Assembly (NCBI RefSeq): GCF_028858725.1
Contig: NC_084759.1
Coordinates: 174,575,770-174,639,769, forward strand
DNA length: 64,000 bases
Origin: Colius striatus
Taxonomy: Eukaryota > Chordata > Aves > Coliiformes > Coliidae
Direction: 5' to 3'
Shown here: in pieces, positions 13,955-27,200 of the stretch
How positions within the stretch are numbered: the first letter of the stretch is position 1
Layout: every line of letters starts with the position of its first letter
Translations under genes and position numbers: made by a program
The notes under the pieces: model-generated
Told to the model about the DNA's origin: nothing
Seen by the model: the letters and a program-made list of their open reading frames with translations, nothing else
Database searches by the model: none

Positions 13955-14024
13955 TTGTCTTATCAATTCAATACTTATAGTATTTTTTTAAGAAATATTT
14001 ATTAAAAGTTAATTGATAAGACAA
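13955..14024. repeat. Perfect 14-bp inverted repeat with 42-bp loop
   Basis: TTGTCTTATCAATT (13955-13968) and its exact complement AATTGATAAGACAA (14011-14024). The loop holds a smaller hairpin AATACT-TAT-AGTATT (from 13970). The function is unknown. Confidence 0.9.
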
Positions 14025-17000
14025 GTAGTGTGTACCAGTGTTTCTGGGAGGCTGCCCTCTGTAGCAAGAGACTGACTTCCCACTACAATAACTGTTACTG
14101 AATATGAATCTATCCTCTTTCTTACTACCTTTGAGATATTTACACTAACACCTTTTATATCACCATTGGAGTGAGACACAACATTTTGGAGGAAAAATAT
14201 TGCATGCTGAATATTATTTGATAGTTTAAACTAGGAAGGGTTGGGACCTCTTTGGTACAAAAACATGGTAGGAACACTGGACACTCATGTTGACCTACAT
14301 TATATACAACAAACTCACTTTTGACTTTTTATATGGCTTACCCTCATCAAATTGCTTCAGTTGATACATCTCTTTTTTGCACCTCTGGAATTATAACTGT
14401 GAATAAGCAAGCTGGATGAGACTGCACATGGGAGGGCGCAGAAGTTTATGTTCACTTTCTTCTTAGATAAAGGAAGGAAGCTATTGGAATAACCCAGACA
14501 TATCTGAAATTAATTTTCTACCTGATCTCCCAAGACTAAGGATCTTTTCTTGATCTAGTGTTTGTTTGCAAAATTATGTCAAATTATCCTTGTAAATGTG
14601 TGCATAAGATTGATGCATGCTTCAGTATCTTGGTAATACAGGACTGCTTGACGTAGGGGCAAGGTGATATTTAGCCAAGCATTAGAGACATGTGAGAAGC
14701 TGATGCCTGCCTCTAAACTTATGATTTACCATGGCAAACAAGGGGGAAAAAAGACACATGACTGTGTAGTTCAGCACTTAGCATGGCAGGAGCAGACTTT
14801 TGATTCCTGTTATGGCTCCCAGTACCATTTCTGCGTTCTGCCTTAAACCATCATCAGCTAAAATAAGGACACAAATCATGAGAAGGAAAGCTTGAATCAA
14901 AGCAAGTCATCTGTCCCCTAGGGCAAAGAAACTCTCCTGTCCATCTTTTATCTCCCCTCAGCTTTCTGGGAAGACTATGTGCCAAAGCAGGGATACAGTT
15001 CTACTCCAGGAAAGAAGAGACCAAGAGAAAGAATAGATGTTAACACTCAGCATATGGTACCCTAAGGACAGATATCCTGACACAGAGTGCTTGAACTCTT
15101 CTGCAAAGTTATGGATAACTGAGGTTTTCCAAAAATTGTAATTTTATTTAAACATTTCCAAGTAGACTTCAAGGCAAAGGCGTCTGTCTGTACTTTTCAG
15201 GACCGTCCAGGTGTAACTCCTTCACTCCCAGCATCTATGACTAAGGTATTTCAAGACTGTCTGTATGTGGCCACACAGTACTGTACTATTTGTTCAATTA
15301 ATTACTTAACACAGAGTTAGACTCAAGATAATAGCCTCAGCAATATTTACAAGGTCTTCTGGAGGCAGATTGCAGTTTGCCTTTTTGCATGTTGAATGAA
15401 ATTAAGTCTGTGTGGGTGCATTTAACAGACATTGCTCAAGCTTGACAGTGTATTAGCTGGGACCACACAGCTCCTGCTGGACTCAGGGCATGAGCAGAAC
15501 AAGGGAACATCTGCCTACAGAAGACCGTTTAGATGCACACTCACATTTATTGCTCTGGCTCTGAAGTTGTCACTGGCTTCTTCACTTACGTTAACAGAAA
15601 TCTGAAAAATATATCTTTCATACAAAAGAAGCTCTATTAGCTCATATGGCCAGAAGACTAAACATACTTGTTGAATTATTATCCTCTACATCAGGTTATA
15701 TGGATTTTCTAAAAATAGGTTTACTGAAAATTCTGGAAGTTTAAAAGCTTATTTGAGATACAAAAGGTAGCTAAAGAAATAAGAAGCATATTTGAAAGAT
15801 GACTTTGCCAAAAAAGTAAGTTACTGTTTGTGGAATAAAATAAAAAAATGTGAAGTAGGTGATACAACTTTAAAGTAGATAGGACTTGAAATTTTAAAAT
15901 CATATTTTATTTTTTCTACCTCATGACTCCAAGGTGCTACCAAATTGAATATGTAGATGTCAGCCAAAGTAATAATGGACATTTTTACTTGCTTTTACCT
16001 TTTGTATACATATACACACATGTATACGAACAGAAAGATAAATGATCCATGAGAATGGAATTTGAATTTAAAAATTGCTGGGCATTTATTTCCCCATTTT
16101 ACTCTCTAAGGTCCTCAGATCTTCTAAGGAGCAACTCAGCCCTGTTTTGTTGGTTGACAAGAAATTTTGATTAACTTTAAAGTGAAGAGAAATTTAAGAT
16201 AAATTATAGGGTTTAATTGATGATTCAATTATACTTGGTCCTTAAACATTAACTGGCTACAAAGTAGTATCTAGATGAGATGTTAAGTAACTTCAAATAC
16301 TTAAAATGGAAGCAACATAGTTAAACCCCAAATGGCAACATGTATTTTCATTTGCTAAAGCTCTTCCTTTTTTCTCTCCTGTGGGCATCCTGATGACCAT
16401 TCCATTCACATTGTCACAGGTGTTCAAACAATACAAGAAAACTAATGCTTATCCATGTATTTGGTAATGAACATGCAGGAAGATTTTAAAAGAGCAACAG
16501 CCATAACATTTCCTAAACAGAAAACTTTTATGTATTTTTGAAGTTGATATTATTTGTATCAAACCATGTTCCTGATTCAAGAAAGTAGTGATCTGGTAGG
16601 TGTTTACACACTTTCCTAAAACATATTTTTGAACTGCAAGCAAAATTCTGAACTCCACATGCAAATTAAATTCAGACTCAGTACCTGAATGGGTTTTTTC
16701 AGCTCCAAAATCCCGAAGATTCCTTTTACTTCAATAACTAAGAATAATTATGATTTCACCATGTTTTAAATATGTTAATTTCTTCCCACTCTGAATGTTA
16801 TTATTTAAATGCCAAAACATTAAATAGAACATTTCATATTTCACAACAAAATAAAGTCTGAATAACTATAGTCACTGCTGCTGATTAATTTAACAGCTTT
16901 ATCTTTGGATTTTGAAATTCAGTTTCAGTCATCAGTCAACAACAAAACTTTTATGATCCGTTTGGTCAACAACTATGAATTAATGACAACCACAAAGTAG

Positions 17001-18760
17001 GGCAGGTATTCAAGTCTAACGTCTCATTCTTTTACTTCTGAACTTGTTTGCATTTTACTCTTTAGCAAGTCAAGGTAGATTGATTGCTATGAAGTGTTGT
17101 ACTAGGCTGAACTCAGAGAAGTATAACTAGCAACAATGTTAAATTATCATTAAATAGATTCCTTTTATTACTTCATTCACAGATGTGAGACTCTAGCTTG
17201 TTAGTACTTTCCATACATTCACCCAGTGTAGCCTGTGGCAATTCAGCCAGACTAGATGTCTGAATTGTGTTGTATAATTTCAATCTGATGTAATGTAGCC
17301 TTCTTTTAATGGAAAACTGGTCAGTCCCAGTCCCCACTACTATCTGGCTGTCCAATACTTCACACTGTTGACCTATGATGTAAGTACTTTATAACCTCAG
17401 TCACTTTTATTTGGGCTAGATTTTTCCATGATGGATAACGATGAATTTTATATGCCTATATATCATTTTCATGCTTCAACTGATAATGAGTGATGAATAT
17501 AAGGTGAAAATATGGCTTCTGGTAAATTTCTTCAGATTTTGAAACGAAATCTTAAGCTTTGGCAGTGGCCTTCTTGAGGTGGAGGAACTACCTTCCAGAG
17601 CTGGCCAAGCAAAAACATTTGAAAAAATCTTGGTGGGCAGAAAAACAGAGAACATGGAAAGATCATTAAAGATTATACCTACTTGTAAAAGGGACATGAC
17701 CTGAGAATTCACTGGCAGCCTTGATTCTTACATTTCTATATTCTTCAAGCGCTTGAACTCATAGCCTTTAATTTCTGTTAAGGGAGGCCTGTGTGTAAGT
17801 TGACATATATATTTCAATATTAATTAGAAAATCATCTTTAAAGAGAGAGCAAGAATATAAGACTTATTTAATTGCCTTAGTTTCAGAAGGATTGTGAAAT
17901 ATGGAAAGTAAGATTTTCTCTTAATTTTGCAACTTTTTAAATAGAAATTAGTATTAAATACATACAAAATAATATAGCTTAAGTTAAATATGGTACATCA
18001 AGTCCTTCCCCAGAAAAATAAAAAACCTTCTGCTGAATCCAGCCATTAATTAGCTTACTAATACAGAAAGCATGACATCTAATTTCACCTTTAACCACGA
18101 AGTCCTGCAAAGACTCCATTTTACTTCACAAAGAAATCTTTTTAATTTGATATGTTTAGTACTGCATTAACTGTAAATATAATTTAACTCAAATTTACTC
18201 CTTGATTAGACTTTTTAATATTTTATTTGAAACAGAGATAGCTTATTAACAGTTAAAATGTGATCTAAAGCAATATTTCTAGTGACATTGAAAATATAGA
18301 ATAACACTTTTATATATTAATGTTTTTAATATATATGTGGAGAATAATGCTCTCATAATGTTCTGAACTTCCTGTAGTTCATTCTGATTCCCTCTCCAAT
18401 CACCTCTAGTTCCTGTTAGTGCCAATATGCTAGTGACACAGTGAATATTTGTTTAACCCGAAATGGGAATATTACAGTCTAGATTTTGCTTTGTAATTTC
18501 TTTCTGAGTTTCTGTTTTCAAAGTCTAACTTAAATATGTAGATAAATAATAAGGCATTTAGATGGCAAGATAAGTAGCTGAAGTAGATGAGAAAAGTAGA
18601 CATTTCTTGCTTGTGTCTTTGGTACTCAATTCTTGAAAGAGCATTTGAAATTTATTTGGAAATTCTGCACAACTTTTAGAGGGCTGAGATGAAGGCTGAG
18701 TGGTTGAGTTTGGGCTTTTGACCATCACAAAATATTGGCCACCAGAATCTAAGAATTTTT

Positions 18761-18779
18761 TATGCAATAATATTGCATA
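18761..18779. repeat. 19-bp palindrome TATGCAATA-A-TATTGCATA
   Basis: A perfect 9-bp inverted repeat around a single A. Each arm contains ATGCAAT, which resembles octamer or C/EBP-type half sites. Function is not shown. Confidence 0.9.
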
Positions 18780-20217
18780 ACTTTCATTTAATTCATATCC
18801 CATATTCATGCATAAAGTTAGAAGTATTTTGTTCTCTTTGGATTATTATGTTCTGGAAGGTTGCTATAATTGCCTCTCTTTGACTTGTAACACAAATAAC
18901 ATTGTTATTTGCCTTATGGTTTTCTACTTTGTATCTCAATCAAATATTAATAATAGTGATTTTAACAGAGATAAAGACTTTAACAGAGGCAGAGTAAACC
19001 TTGTTTCCTACACCAGGATCCCTTCAACAACAATTCACTCACTGGCTAGCACATCTCCCATGAACATGTTAGTGCATTACAAAGGTCACAAAGCTTGCCT
19101 TTAAGTGATAAGAAACCTTCTTAGACCTCCAGCTCAGGCAACTTTAGATGCTTGACCCAGTCTTCTGATAATACAACAAGGGGAGTGTGATGGCTATGGA
19201 CTTTTGGTGAGGACTACTTGAAACATTCAGGAGTCTGAATATTGATAGAGAGTGGGTTTTTTGCTACTCTATTAACATGTCTGTTCTTTTGTAACATTTT
19301 GTATTCTCAAATTAGTCTCAAGTTCAGGACAGGGCACATCATGCTTAACACACACTGAAACTAAAATTAATACACATACTTTTTATTCTAGACTAAGATT
19401 AAGATCTGGTTTTAAAATACAGTCATCAGTGTTTTGCTGTAATATTGTTCCAGATCATTTAGTCTGTATAGTTCCTTCAAAAAACAATATTTCTGAATGC
19501 TTAACAAAACATTCCTGGAACAAGAAGTCATTCCACATTTCACCCTTCCAGTTTCAGAAAGCAACTGTGCTTGTTACATGTGTAGTTTATTTTGTTTGGC
19601 TCATTGTTTCTCTTAGTTTAGAGATCAAAAAGTGATTCTGTACTGTAAAAATAAGGCTGGTGTGGGTCAAAAGGAAAAATAAGGAGAGGATGGGGAACAT
19701 TTCAGTGTGCATGGGTTGTATCTAACAGTTTTATTAACAGTGTATTTCAGATGTTTTGCATTAAAATTTAATATAAAGAATGCTGAATGAATGCCAAAAT
19801 CAACTGCATTGTTGGATAAATGTGCCCCAGTTCTGATTTACTCTGACATACAATTTCATGCCTGGAATTAAATATTTATTATGTTACCCAAAGACACAAA
19901 TAAACAATGATAATAAGGATTTAAATTATCATAGCAGTTTGTATAAATCCCATGATCAATTTTTATTCTCCTAGTTTTATGCTTCTAACAGCCAATACAT
20001 AGTCATATAAATATTTATAATTGCTACAGGCATATGTTAAATACTTTACTTTTTCTCTCATCCCATCATCACCCTGAACTTATATACAGCCTGACTGTCT
20101 TCCACAATTTGCTCCACCATTTTCTTATTGCATGTGTTTTCTCCTTGTGTCTGCCCATCTCTCTTCCTTTGTCCACTAAGTCATACCGTGCTCTCACATG
20201 TCCTGTATCTAACAGAA

Positions 20218-20290
20218 TGACACAATCACAGAATCACAGAATGGTAGGGATTGGAAGAGACCTCTGGAAATCATCTAGGCCAGCCAGTCC
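20218..20290 (-). mobile_element. Very short CR1 3' tail, minus strand
   Basis: AATCACAGAATCACAGAATG is followed by GGATTGGAAGAGACC and ATCATCTAGGCCAG. Only the last ~70 bp of CR1 is present. It is an extreme 5' truncation, followed by a T-tract at 20305. Confidence 0.88.
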
Positions 20291-23149
20291 TCTGTTTTTG
20301 GTTGTTTTTTTTTTTTCTACACAGAAAAACAAGTGAGTTAAAAGAAAGGACTGAGGAAGAAAAGATAGCTAAGAGACTCCTGAAGAAAAGACACACTGAT
20401 TTTCCAAGTGCAGGGGTGATGACACAGCTGATGGAACATATTAACTCAGAACTCTGCAACAATTTCTAATCTACTTCTGTTGTATTACCACAAATCAGGA
20501 ACTTCAAAAATTTTTTCTCTTTCTAAAAATTTGCATTTGGGTAGACTCTGACTGAAGGTGAAATGTTCTGTGAGAGCTGAGGAAAAAAAAAGTGATAGCT
20601 TTTTATGTAGACTGAGTGTAACAAAGTCATGCTTTCCCAAAAATAAGTTAATTTTCAAGTGGTAAAAAACTTCACTTCTTCCTGTTGACTTCTTTTATGT
20701 GATTTTGTACTTTAAAGAGAGAAATAGACACAAAAGTAAACCTGTAAATACTGCTTAATCAAATGAGCAAAGTGTAATAGCTATTTACCCAATTAAGAAA
20801 TCAAGAGGCAGAGAATGCCAAAGGTTGCAAGCATAACCTTAATTTAATGTATCTTTTTTCTAGCCATAGCTATTGGTTATTGGTCAAAATAAATGATGCT
20901 GTTCCCTACCCCATGTTTACTGAGCTAACTGCACAGTTCAGGCAGAAGCCACATGGGACAACTGTTCTGAGATGGTCCTCTTCTACTACATTGCCTGGAG
21001 CAATAGCCCAGCTTTGTTCATGGGCCAAGTTAAAAGTCTGTGTATTAACATGGTAGTCTCAATATAAATTTGAATTGAATGTAGAATGCAAGACTTTACC
21101 TACTCTATTAACTGTCAACCATTGTCAACATTGGGATTGTTCATACAGACTGACAGAGTGTTCACATTTGCCTATGGATTCCTTGCAAAAAATGTTCTTC
21201 AGTGTGGAGAGATCACTCCACAAATCTCAGCATTGATTTGATGCAGTTTTCTATATGCAATATGTATTCATCCTGATTAAAAAACACTTATCTCCTCTAG
21301 ATTACATATCCATGAAATAAAGAGGGATAATTGAGTGTATATTATCTGTCTTCCCAAAGTGCATTTCATTTGTGTGACGGACATAGTGCTTTAATTGCCA
21401 TCTCAATACCTAAGAATTCAAAAATGTGCCATAATTGGTTTGTCTATATATTCTTTGATGGTTGTTCTGCATGTTCTCAGGCACATAATAGTATGCATTC
21501 TTTAGTTAAATTAACAATTCCTCATTTTTCCTAAGGAAATGTGTATATTTGCAAGTAATGAATACATAAGATATAATTCTTGCAGGAGCCAATTAATTTT
21601 TGCATACAATTTGTCTGTATAGTTTGAGATTTTTTTCAAGTTGGCCTAGTTAATGATGGTAATCCAGTAGTACTGCTCTGTCTTCACTCTTATATGAAAA
21701 GCAACAAGCTCTTAATGTTAAAAGAAACTTATTTTTCTCCTTGGGACTGTATGTGATTTGTATCAGATCATAACTTAGTTAATTTATCTTGTTGGTGGCC
21801 TTTAGGAAAAAAAAAAAATAATCAAATGATTTCATATTATCTAAGCAACAATTAAGTATCCATGTTCATATTATTCTTATGAGCACTTCAGCCAATCCCC
21901 GTGAGACTACTCATCTGAATCCAATGTACAGGACTAAGCTTTCTGATGGCTAAATAGTTTGTGTGATGTTAAAATGGATATCCATGTCTGAATATTAAAA
22001 ATTGAGCTAAGGACAGAATTTTTATTCTGAGGATCATTCTTTTTATTTAAATGACAGACAACTCATAAAATGCAAAGGTTGCTTCTGATAATGTAATCTA
22101 GCAGTTCATCTAACTGAAAAAGACATTTGTCTGCTAACTAGTATGTGGATTTTAGCACTTTGACCCAAGGAATGTCCTTCAATTACACTTGTGCAGGGTT
22201 GCAATCTCAGAGGGTGGCAACGTCAAGGCACTCAGTGGCAGTAGTTTTGCTATGAATCATAGGAAAAGATAATTTGCAATTGAACCAACTGGAGCAGTAA
22301 GACCTCAGACAGAGTAACAGCAGACTTCACTAAACCCCAAAAATTTGAAACTAAACTGAGACTTTGTCCTTTATTCACTAGATATCACAAGTTCTTGCAA
22401 CAGATCTTACATAACTTGTAGCACATTCTGTAATACATAAACAAATTTTATTGAGCTAAGAGGAAAAAAGAGTTAATATCTTAACTGTGAATGTCTTCAC
22501 TTCCATACATTTGGCTTTATTCCTAAAAAAGAACTTTTCTTTGGTAGTGGTTAGTGGTAAGGCAGAGCTTTACAGGAGTTCAGTGTCACAGATGTTTACC
22601 CTTCAGGCAGAAACAAGTGCACAAGTAGTTTATAAAGCTGCATTTTAAAACAAACAAAATAAAACCCAAAACCAAAACCATCAAAAAGAAACAAACAAAC
22701 AAAAAATTAAATACATCATACCAGCCAAGACAGGGACAAGACTTTCTTCTTCTGGAGGAAATTCTACATAAATCTCTAATTTAGCAACTGCTTTATTCTG
22801 GTTTTGTAATTACCTTCCTTTTCTCTTAGTCTACGTGTCAGTGCATATCCAATGGGCCAAATTACATACAAAATTAAAAATCAAGTTCCATTAAATTTCT
22901 GTTTCCTTAAACCCAAAGGGATAGTGCAGAGAATCTCATTTCATGGAGGACGTGTCAGTAGAAAGAATTGTAAATGCCAGCACATATTGCCTGCAGATCA
23001 GTGTTTCTTGCTAATTCTGTCCTTTTTTAAAGTGCAAATAATTTTTCAGCTTGGTTTCTTGTTGGGGCCTGGGCTATAATGAATGTTATGGAGTTAGACA
23101 AAGATGGAGAAATTTAGCAGTTCATCTTTGAATCACTTCCAGTGGGAGG
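20291..23149. other. Intergenic, no gene recognised
   Basis: It contains a T-tract at 20305-20317, an A-tract near 21809 and the A-rich tract at 22645. Nothing else is supported. Confidence 0.65.
22645..22710 (+). repeat. A-rich (CAAA/CCAAAA) low-complexity tract
   Basis: AAACAAACAAAATAAAACCC, AACCAAAACCATC and AACAAACAAACAAAAAATT make a low-complexity stretch. It has no flanking element that would make it a retroelement tail. Confidence 0.8.
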
Positions 23150-23366
23150 AAAAGAAAAGAAAAGAAAAGAAAAGAAAAGAAAAGAAAAGAAAAGAAAAGA
23201 AAAGAAAAGAAAAGAAAAGAAAAGAAAAGAAAAGAAAAGAAAAGAAAAGAAAAGAAAAGAAAAGAAAAGAAAAGAAAAGAAAAGAAAAGAAAAGAAAAGA
23301 AAAGAAAAGAAAAGAAAAGAAAAGAAAAGAAAAGAAAAGAAAAGAAAAGAAAAGAAAAGAAAAGAA
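23150..23366 (+). repeat. (AAAAG)n pentanucleotide microsatellite, about 43 perfect units
   Basis: There are 217 bp of uninterrupted AAAAG, all purine on this strand. No interruption is seen, which suggests recent expansion or active instability. The lysine/arginine/glutamate open frames through it (for example 23104-23466) are products of the repeat. Confidence 0.98.
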
Positions 23367-24210
23367 GGCCTATGTGACAGCAAGCTTGAGCAAGGAGGAA
23401 ATCGAAACTACAGAATGTAACAGAGACAAGGTCAAAACAAGAAGACAGGGTAGAGCATTAAATTAAGCATTGTTAGAAGATAGAATAGAGCATTCAATTA
23501 TACACTGTGTGATCTCATGCACGTGACTAACAAATTGCAATATATGTAACTAACAATAGTATAAAGTTAAGTAAAATGTAAGGTAAGCATAACCATACTC
23601 TAGTGTTAGAAAAAACTAACTGAAGGCCAAATAGATGGGGTGATATTTTAAGCACAATAAGATTGATGTTTTAAGTACAATAAGGTTGGTGTTTTAACAC
23701 AATGAGATTGGTGTCTAAGTTGTTACAAAAACGAAACTTTGAGGCCTTATGCATAGCATGTGATCCTTAGTATTAACTGTCATGAATTGTAGCACGTATG
23801 CAGCATTTGTCTGGTCGCTCCTGTCTCGCATAATGAAGAACCCCTGCAGTTTCTCAAGGATCATCAGGCTCTCCAGAGGGATTGCTGCAGCACTGGACAA
23901 TGAGCTCAGTGCTTTCACAGGGGTTGGTCGCAAGTGGACTAGTAGAGGACAGGCACTGGGAGAGAAGGGCAATGTTGGGCTGCTGACAATCCAGGCATCA
24001 GCAGCTCAACATGAACTTTGCATAGTCATGTTCCTGCCTTCTATACATTCCTCTAAGAACTGACAGAAACTTAGCCAAATACTCCCCATGGTTTGAATTT
24101 GGGATTTTGTGGTTCACAGCCTGAAAGACCTCCAGAGGAAACAGTCTTTGTTACGCATCGTTAGCTTTTCTCTGTCCTCTTTAATAAATAAGAAATAAAC
24201 CACAGTGAAT
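23367..24210. repeat. Unclassified block after the AAAAG array, possibly an LTR or other retroelement remnant
   Basis: The composition changes right after the array. A motif TAGAGCATT(A/C)AATTA occurs twice (about 23451 and 23487). Roughly three and a half diverged 22-25 bp units of GATGTTTTAAGYACAATAAG lie at about 23639-23722. A small TATA-like run (AGTATAAAG) is at 23559, and AATAAATAAGAAATAAACC lies at about 24182-24200. Internal repeats followed by A-rich signals recall an LTR, but I can define no ends and no target-site duplication. A frame at 23782-24063 resembles no protein I know. Confidence 0.3.
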
Positions 24211-27200
24211 TACAGGATTAAGCAGCAAAATGTGGGTTCTGCCAAGAGTGCTCAGAACCCCTGTAGCCCAGGAAGGGGGTTTCTGGTGTGTTTTTGGATA
24301 TAATCCTGTTTTTACTTCACCTTGCCTGTTGCCATTTTCCTAAGACAGTAACTCACCTATCAAGTGCCCCAGTCTCCTGGTCAGCAGCAGAAAAAATTGC
24401 AGCTTCTTCAAACCTCTAAAACAGTCCCTGCTTGCATCTTTTTTGACTACTGTCAGATACTAACCCCTCTCTGCTCTGCCCACATTTCTGTGCTCTGTGT
24501 AAATTCCAATCCTTGCAAGAAGGGAACCCTTCTTCCATGGTGGGTTCCATAGTAAGAGAGCTCTAGATCCCTATGTTTGAGTGCATGTGGGTACCTGGGC
24601 CCCACAGAGATATTCAGTTTCCAAAGGCAGCTAAACACCCAAGTTCAGTCTTCATGTGTTGTCCCAAAGGGCTGTATGACCAGGACACTCTCGGTGTAAA
24701 GATATACTTGCCAACCAGGATATGAAACACTAACTTTCAGAACTACAGACTTTGGAAGGTTTTCTAGCTAAGTGCAAAGAAGTGGTTAAATGCCCAGTTT
24801 TGAATAGCATTGGGGTAAAATACTAGATTTCATCTGCATAGGAGTGCAAGCAATTAGAAGAGGACAGAAACACCTGAGTCCAGCACTACTGTCAGGAAAA
24901 AAGGCTGGACAACCACAGCCACAAGCACCTCAGCTTAATTGATCTACAAGCTAGGCTGGAAAGACCAAAGGGGAGAAGCTAAGGAAGCTCGTGCAGGAAC
25001 ATTAAGCAACAAGACATCCCACTCCAGCTCTGCAACAAGCATTTGTTTCAAACAACTGTTTTCCATAAAACTGACTTTCAAGTTGGTATCTTCCTACTTC
25101 TGAGAGAATTTGTTCACTTCATCTTTTTACTGGCAAAAGTACTGTTATTGCTTTTCATTCCTGTCAGGCCTTCAGAGCCACCTCAGTGCTGGGGAAGTGG
25201 AGTCTGTTTTGGCATAAAGCAAAAAGAACACAGCTTGATCTCAGATCTTAGGGTGAATTTGCAGTGCTGGCTGTCAAGAAAAGCATGGTTTTATTTGTAA
25301 ATGAAAAGAGAGGTCAACAGGAAAGTCATTGGGTGAAAAAAAATAAAATAAATGGAATGCTACCATGCCATTTATAGTCTCTTGATAGATGACAGCACAG
25401 TTTATGTAATGTGAGTTATAAATAATATTATTGGTTGTTTCAGCCAAAAAGCTGTAGCTCATTTAACTAAGAGAATGGATGTGTTCATGTTGCGTTACTA
25501 GTTACTTTATTGTAAAATATATCTGCAATCATAATCTATGGAAAAGTTACTGCAGTGGCAGAGTAGTAAAAGTAAAGTATTTCTGGTAAGGAAAAAAAAA
25601 ACCTGAGGATTATCTCTTTGTTCCTTTAAATAAAACAGCTGAAAAAAAACCCTTAACTTTTAAAGAAAAATAAAGGAAGAAATGTGAGTTGACGGATTTT
25701 ACTTTGGAGTGCAACGTTGAAAAGGGACTATTTGTACCAATGTGTCTGGGGAAGAGGCTTAGTCATTTTCTAAATCTGTCCAACACTCAGGGTGTCCCAT
25801 TCCTTTGGCTGGTGTGTGGTACATTCTCATAGAATATGAATATGAAGCCATAGAATATTATACCAATCTTTAATGCTCGCTTACTTCAAGCCCCATTGAT
25901 GAGGATTTGCTATGTGATGTCAAACAGAAATTTTCCCTGTAAATGACAATAAAAACATTCTTTTTCAAATATTGTAAATGAAAATATCATGTAAAAACAC
26001 AGATGAAGCAAAAAATATGTCACGCTGTCCAGAAATCTGAGATGGTAACAGTGGAAGGTTTGTGATACTTCTCTGAACCACGTAAATGCTGACATTTAAT
26101 TTTTGCAAAGCTTATGTGAACTCTTTTTTTTCCCAAGAAAGAAAATAAGAAATTAAGTTTTAAGAAAAATAAAACATTAAGCACTATAAAACAATAATTT
26201 ATTGCATCAAGTTGCAATATGTGGAACAGATCATTTCCATCAAAAGTACATTTCCTTCAAGAAATACATTCTTGTGAGGCAAGGTTAATGAGGCAAGGTG
26301 GTGTGCTTTGATTTTAAATGAATGAATCCAGATAGCAAATATCCACAGCAACATGTACAGTAGGATGTCATGAGCTGTTTCCATGTCTTTCTAATGTGGC
26401 TACTGTTTTGTCTGGGGAAGAGGCAGGGGGTGTGAGACTGGCAGGACTCTCCCACTCAGACCCAGAGACCAAAGTCCAAGTTCTGGTCATTTTCAATAAA
26501 TCAAGTTATAAATAGAAACTTGTCTGTTGAAGCCAGGGACTCAAAGGCAGGTGAATACAATACTGGCCACATTACAGACCTGACTGTCACCAGTTACAGA
26601 AAATGGCATACTTTGGTCGTGCTTGTCCCACAAAGGCAGACTTTTGGCTTATTTAATACAGATTGTGGACAGTTTAGTGACCTGGATTTAAATTCACAGG
26701 GACAATTGATGTTACTGATATATCTCTGTGACAGTTAATCACAAGAGCCTCAAGCTAATAAGGGTCTTTAGGCTATTTCCATTGTTTAGACTAAAGTAAA
26801 TGTATAAACCTAAGTCTTGAAAAATTATTAAGGTTGTTATTGTTTTATAATAAATTTGGTCCATATTATTATTATTTCAGTCATCTGAGAACCACAACCA
26901 AGAATTCCTAGCTTTGAGAGCTGAAAATCTTGTGGTGGATGTACGCTGAATCATTCAGAGAGGCAAAAACCAAACCTGAAAAAAAAACAAAGAGTTTTTC
27001 ACTTTAAAAAAAAAAAAAAAAGCCCCTAAAACTACAGAGATGGCTTTGTTTGGGAAGAAGGGCTAGAGATTAAAGGAAGGCCACATGACAGCTCATGTAC
27101 CCTACAACAAACTGCCACCATGGAATCACTATTTTTATCATCCTTGCACAGAGTACAGAGGTAGTAAAAACTGAGCACAGTAAGCAGTTTAAAGAAACTT

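Larger units (their letters stand above)
10714..20217. other. Intergenic, only small repeats
   Basis: Apart from the 16-bp tandem duplication (13053), the inverted repeat (13955) and the palindrome (18761), I see no gene or transposon in these 9.5 kb. 15600-18300 is particularly AT-rich. Confidence 0.65.

Noticed and set aside
23104..23466. Lysine-rich protein (KRKEK repeats) and its minus-strand FLFFS counterpart
   Set aside because: Both are translations of the (AAAAG) microsatellite.
23782..24063. 93-codon frame in the unclassified block
   Set aside because: It resembles no protein I know, and the minus strand is also open there.
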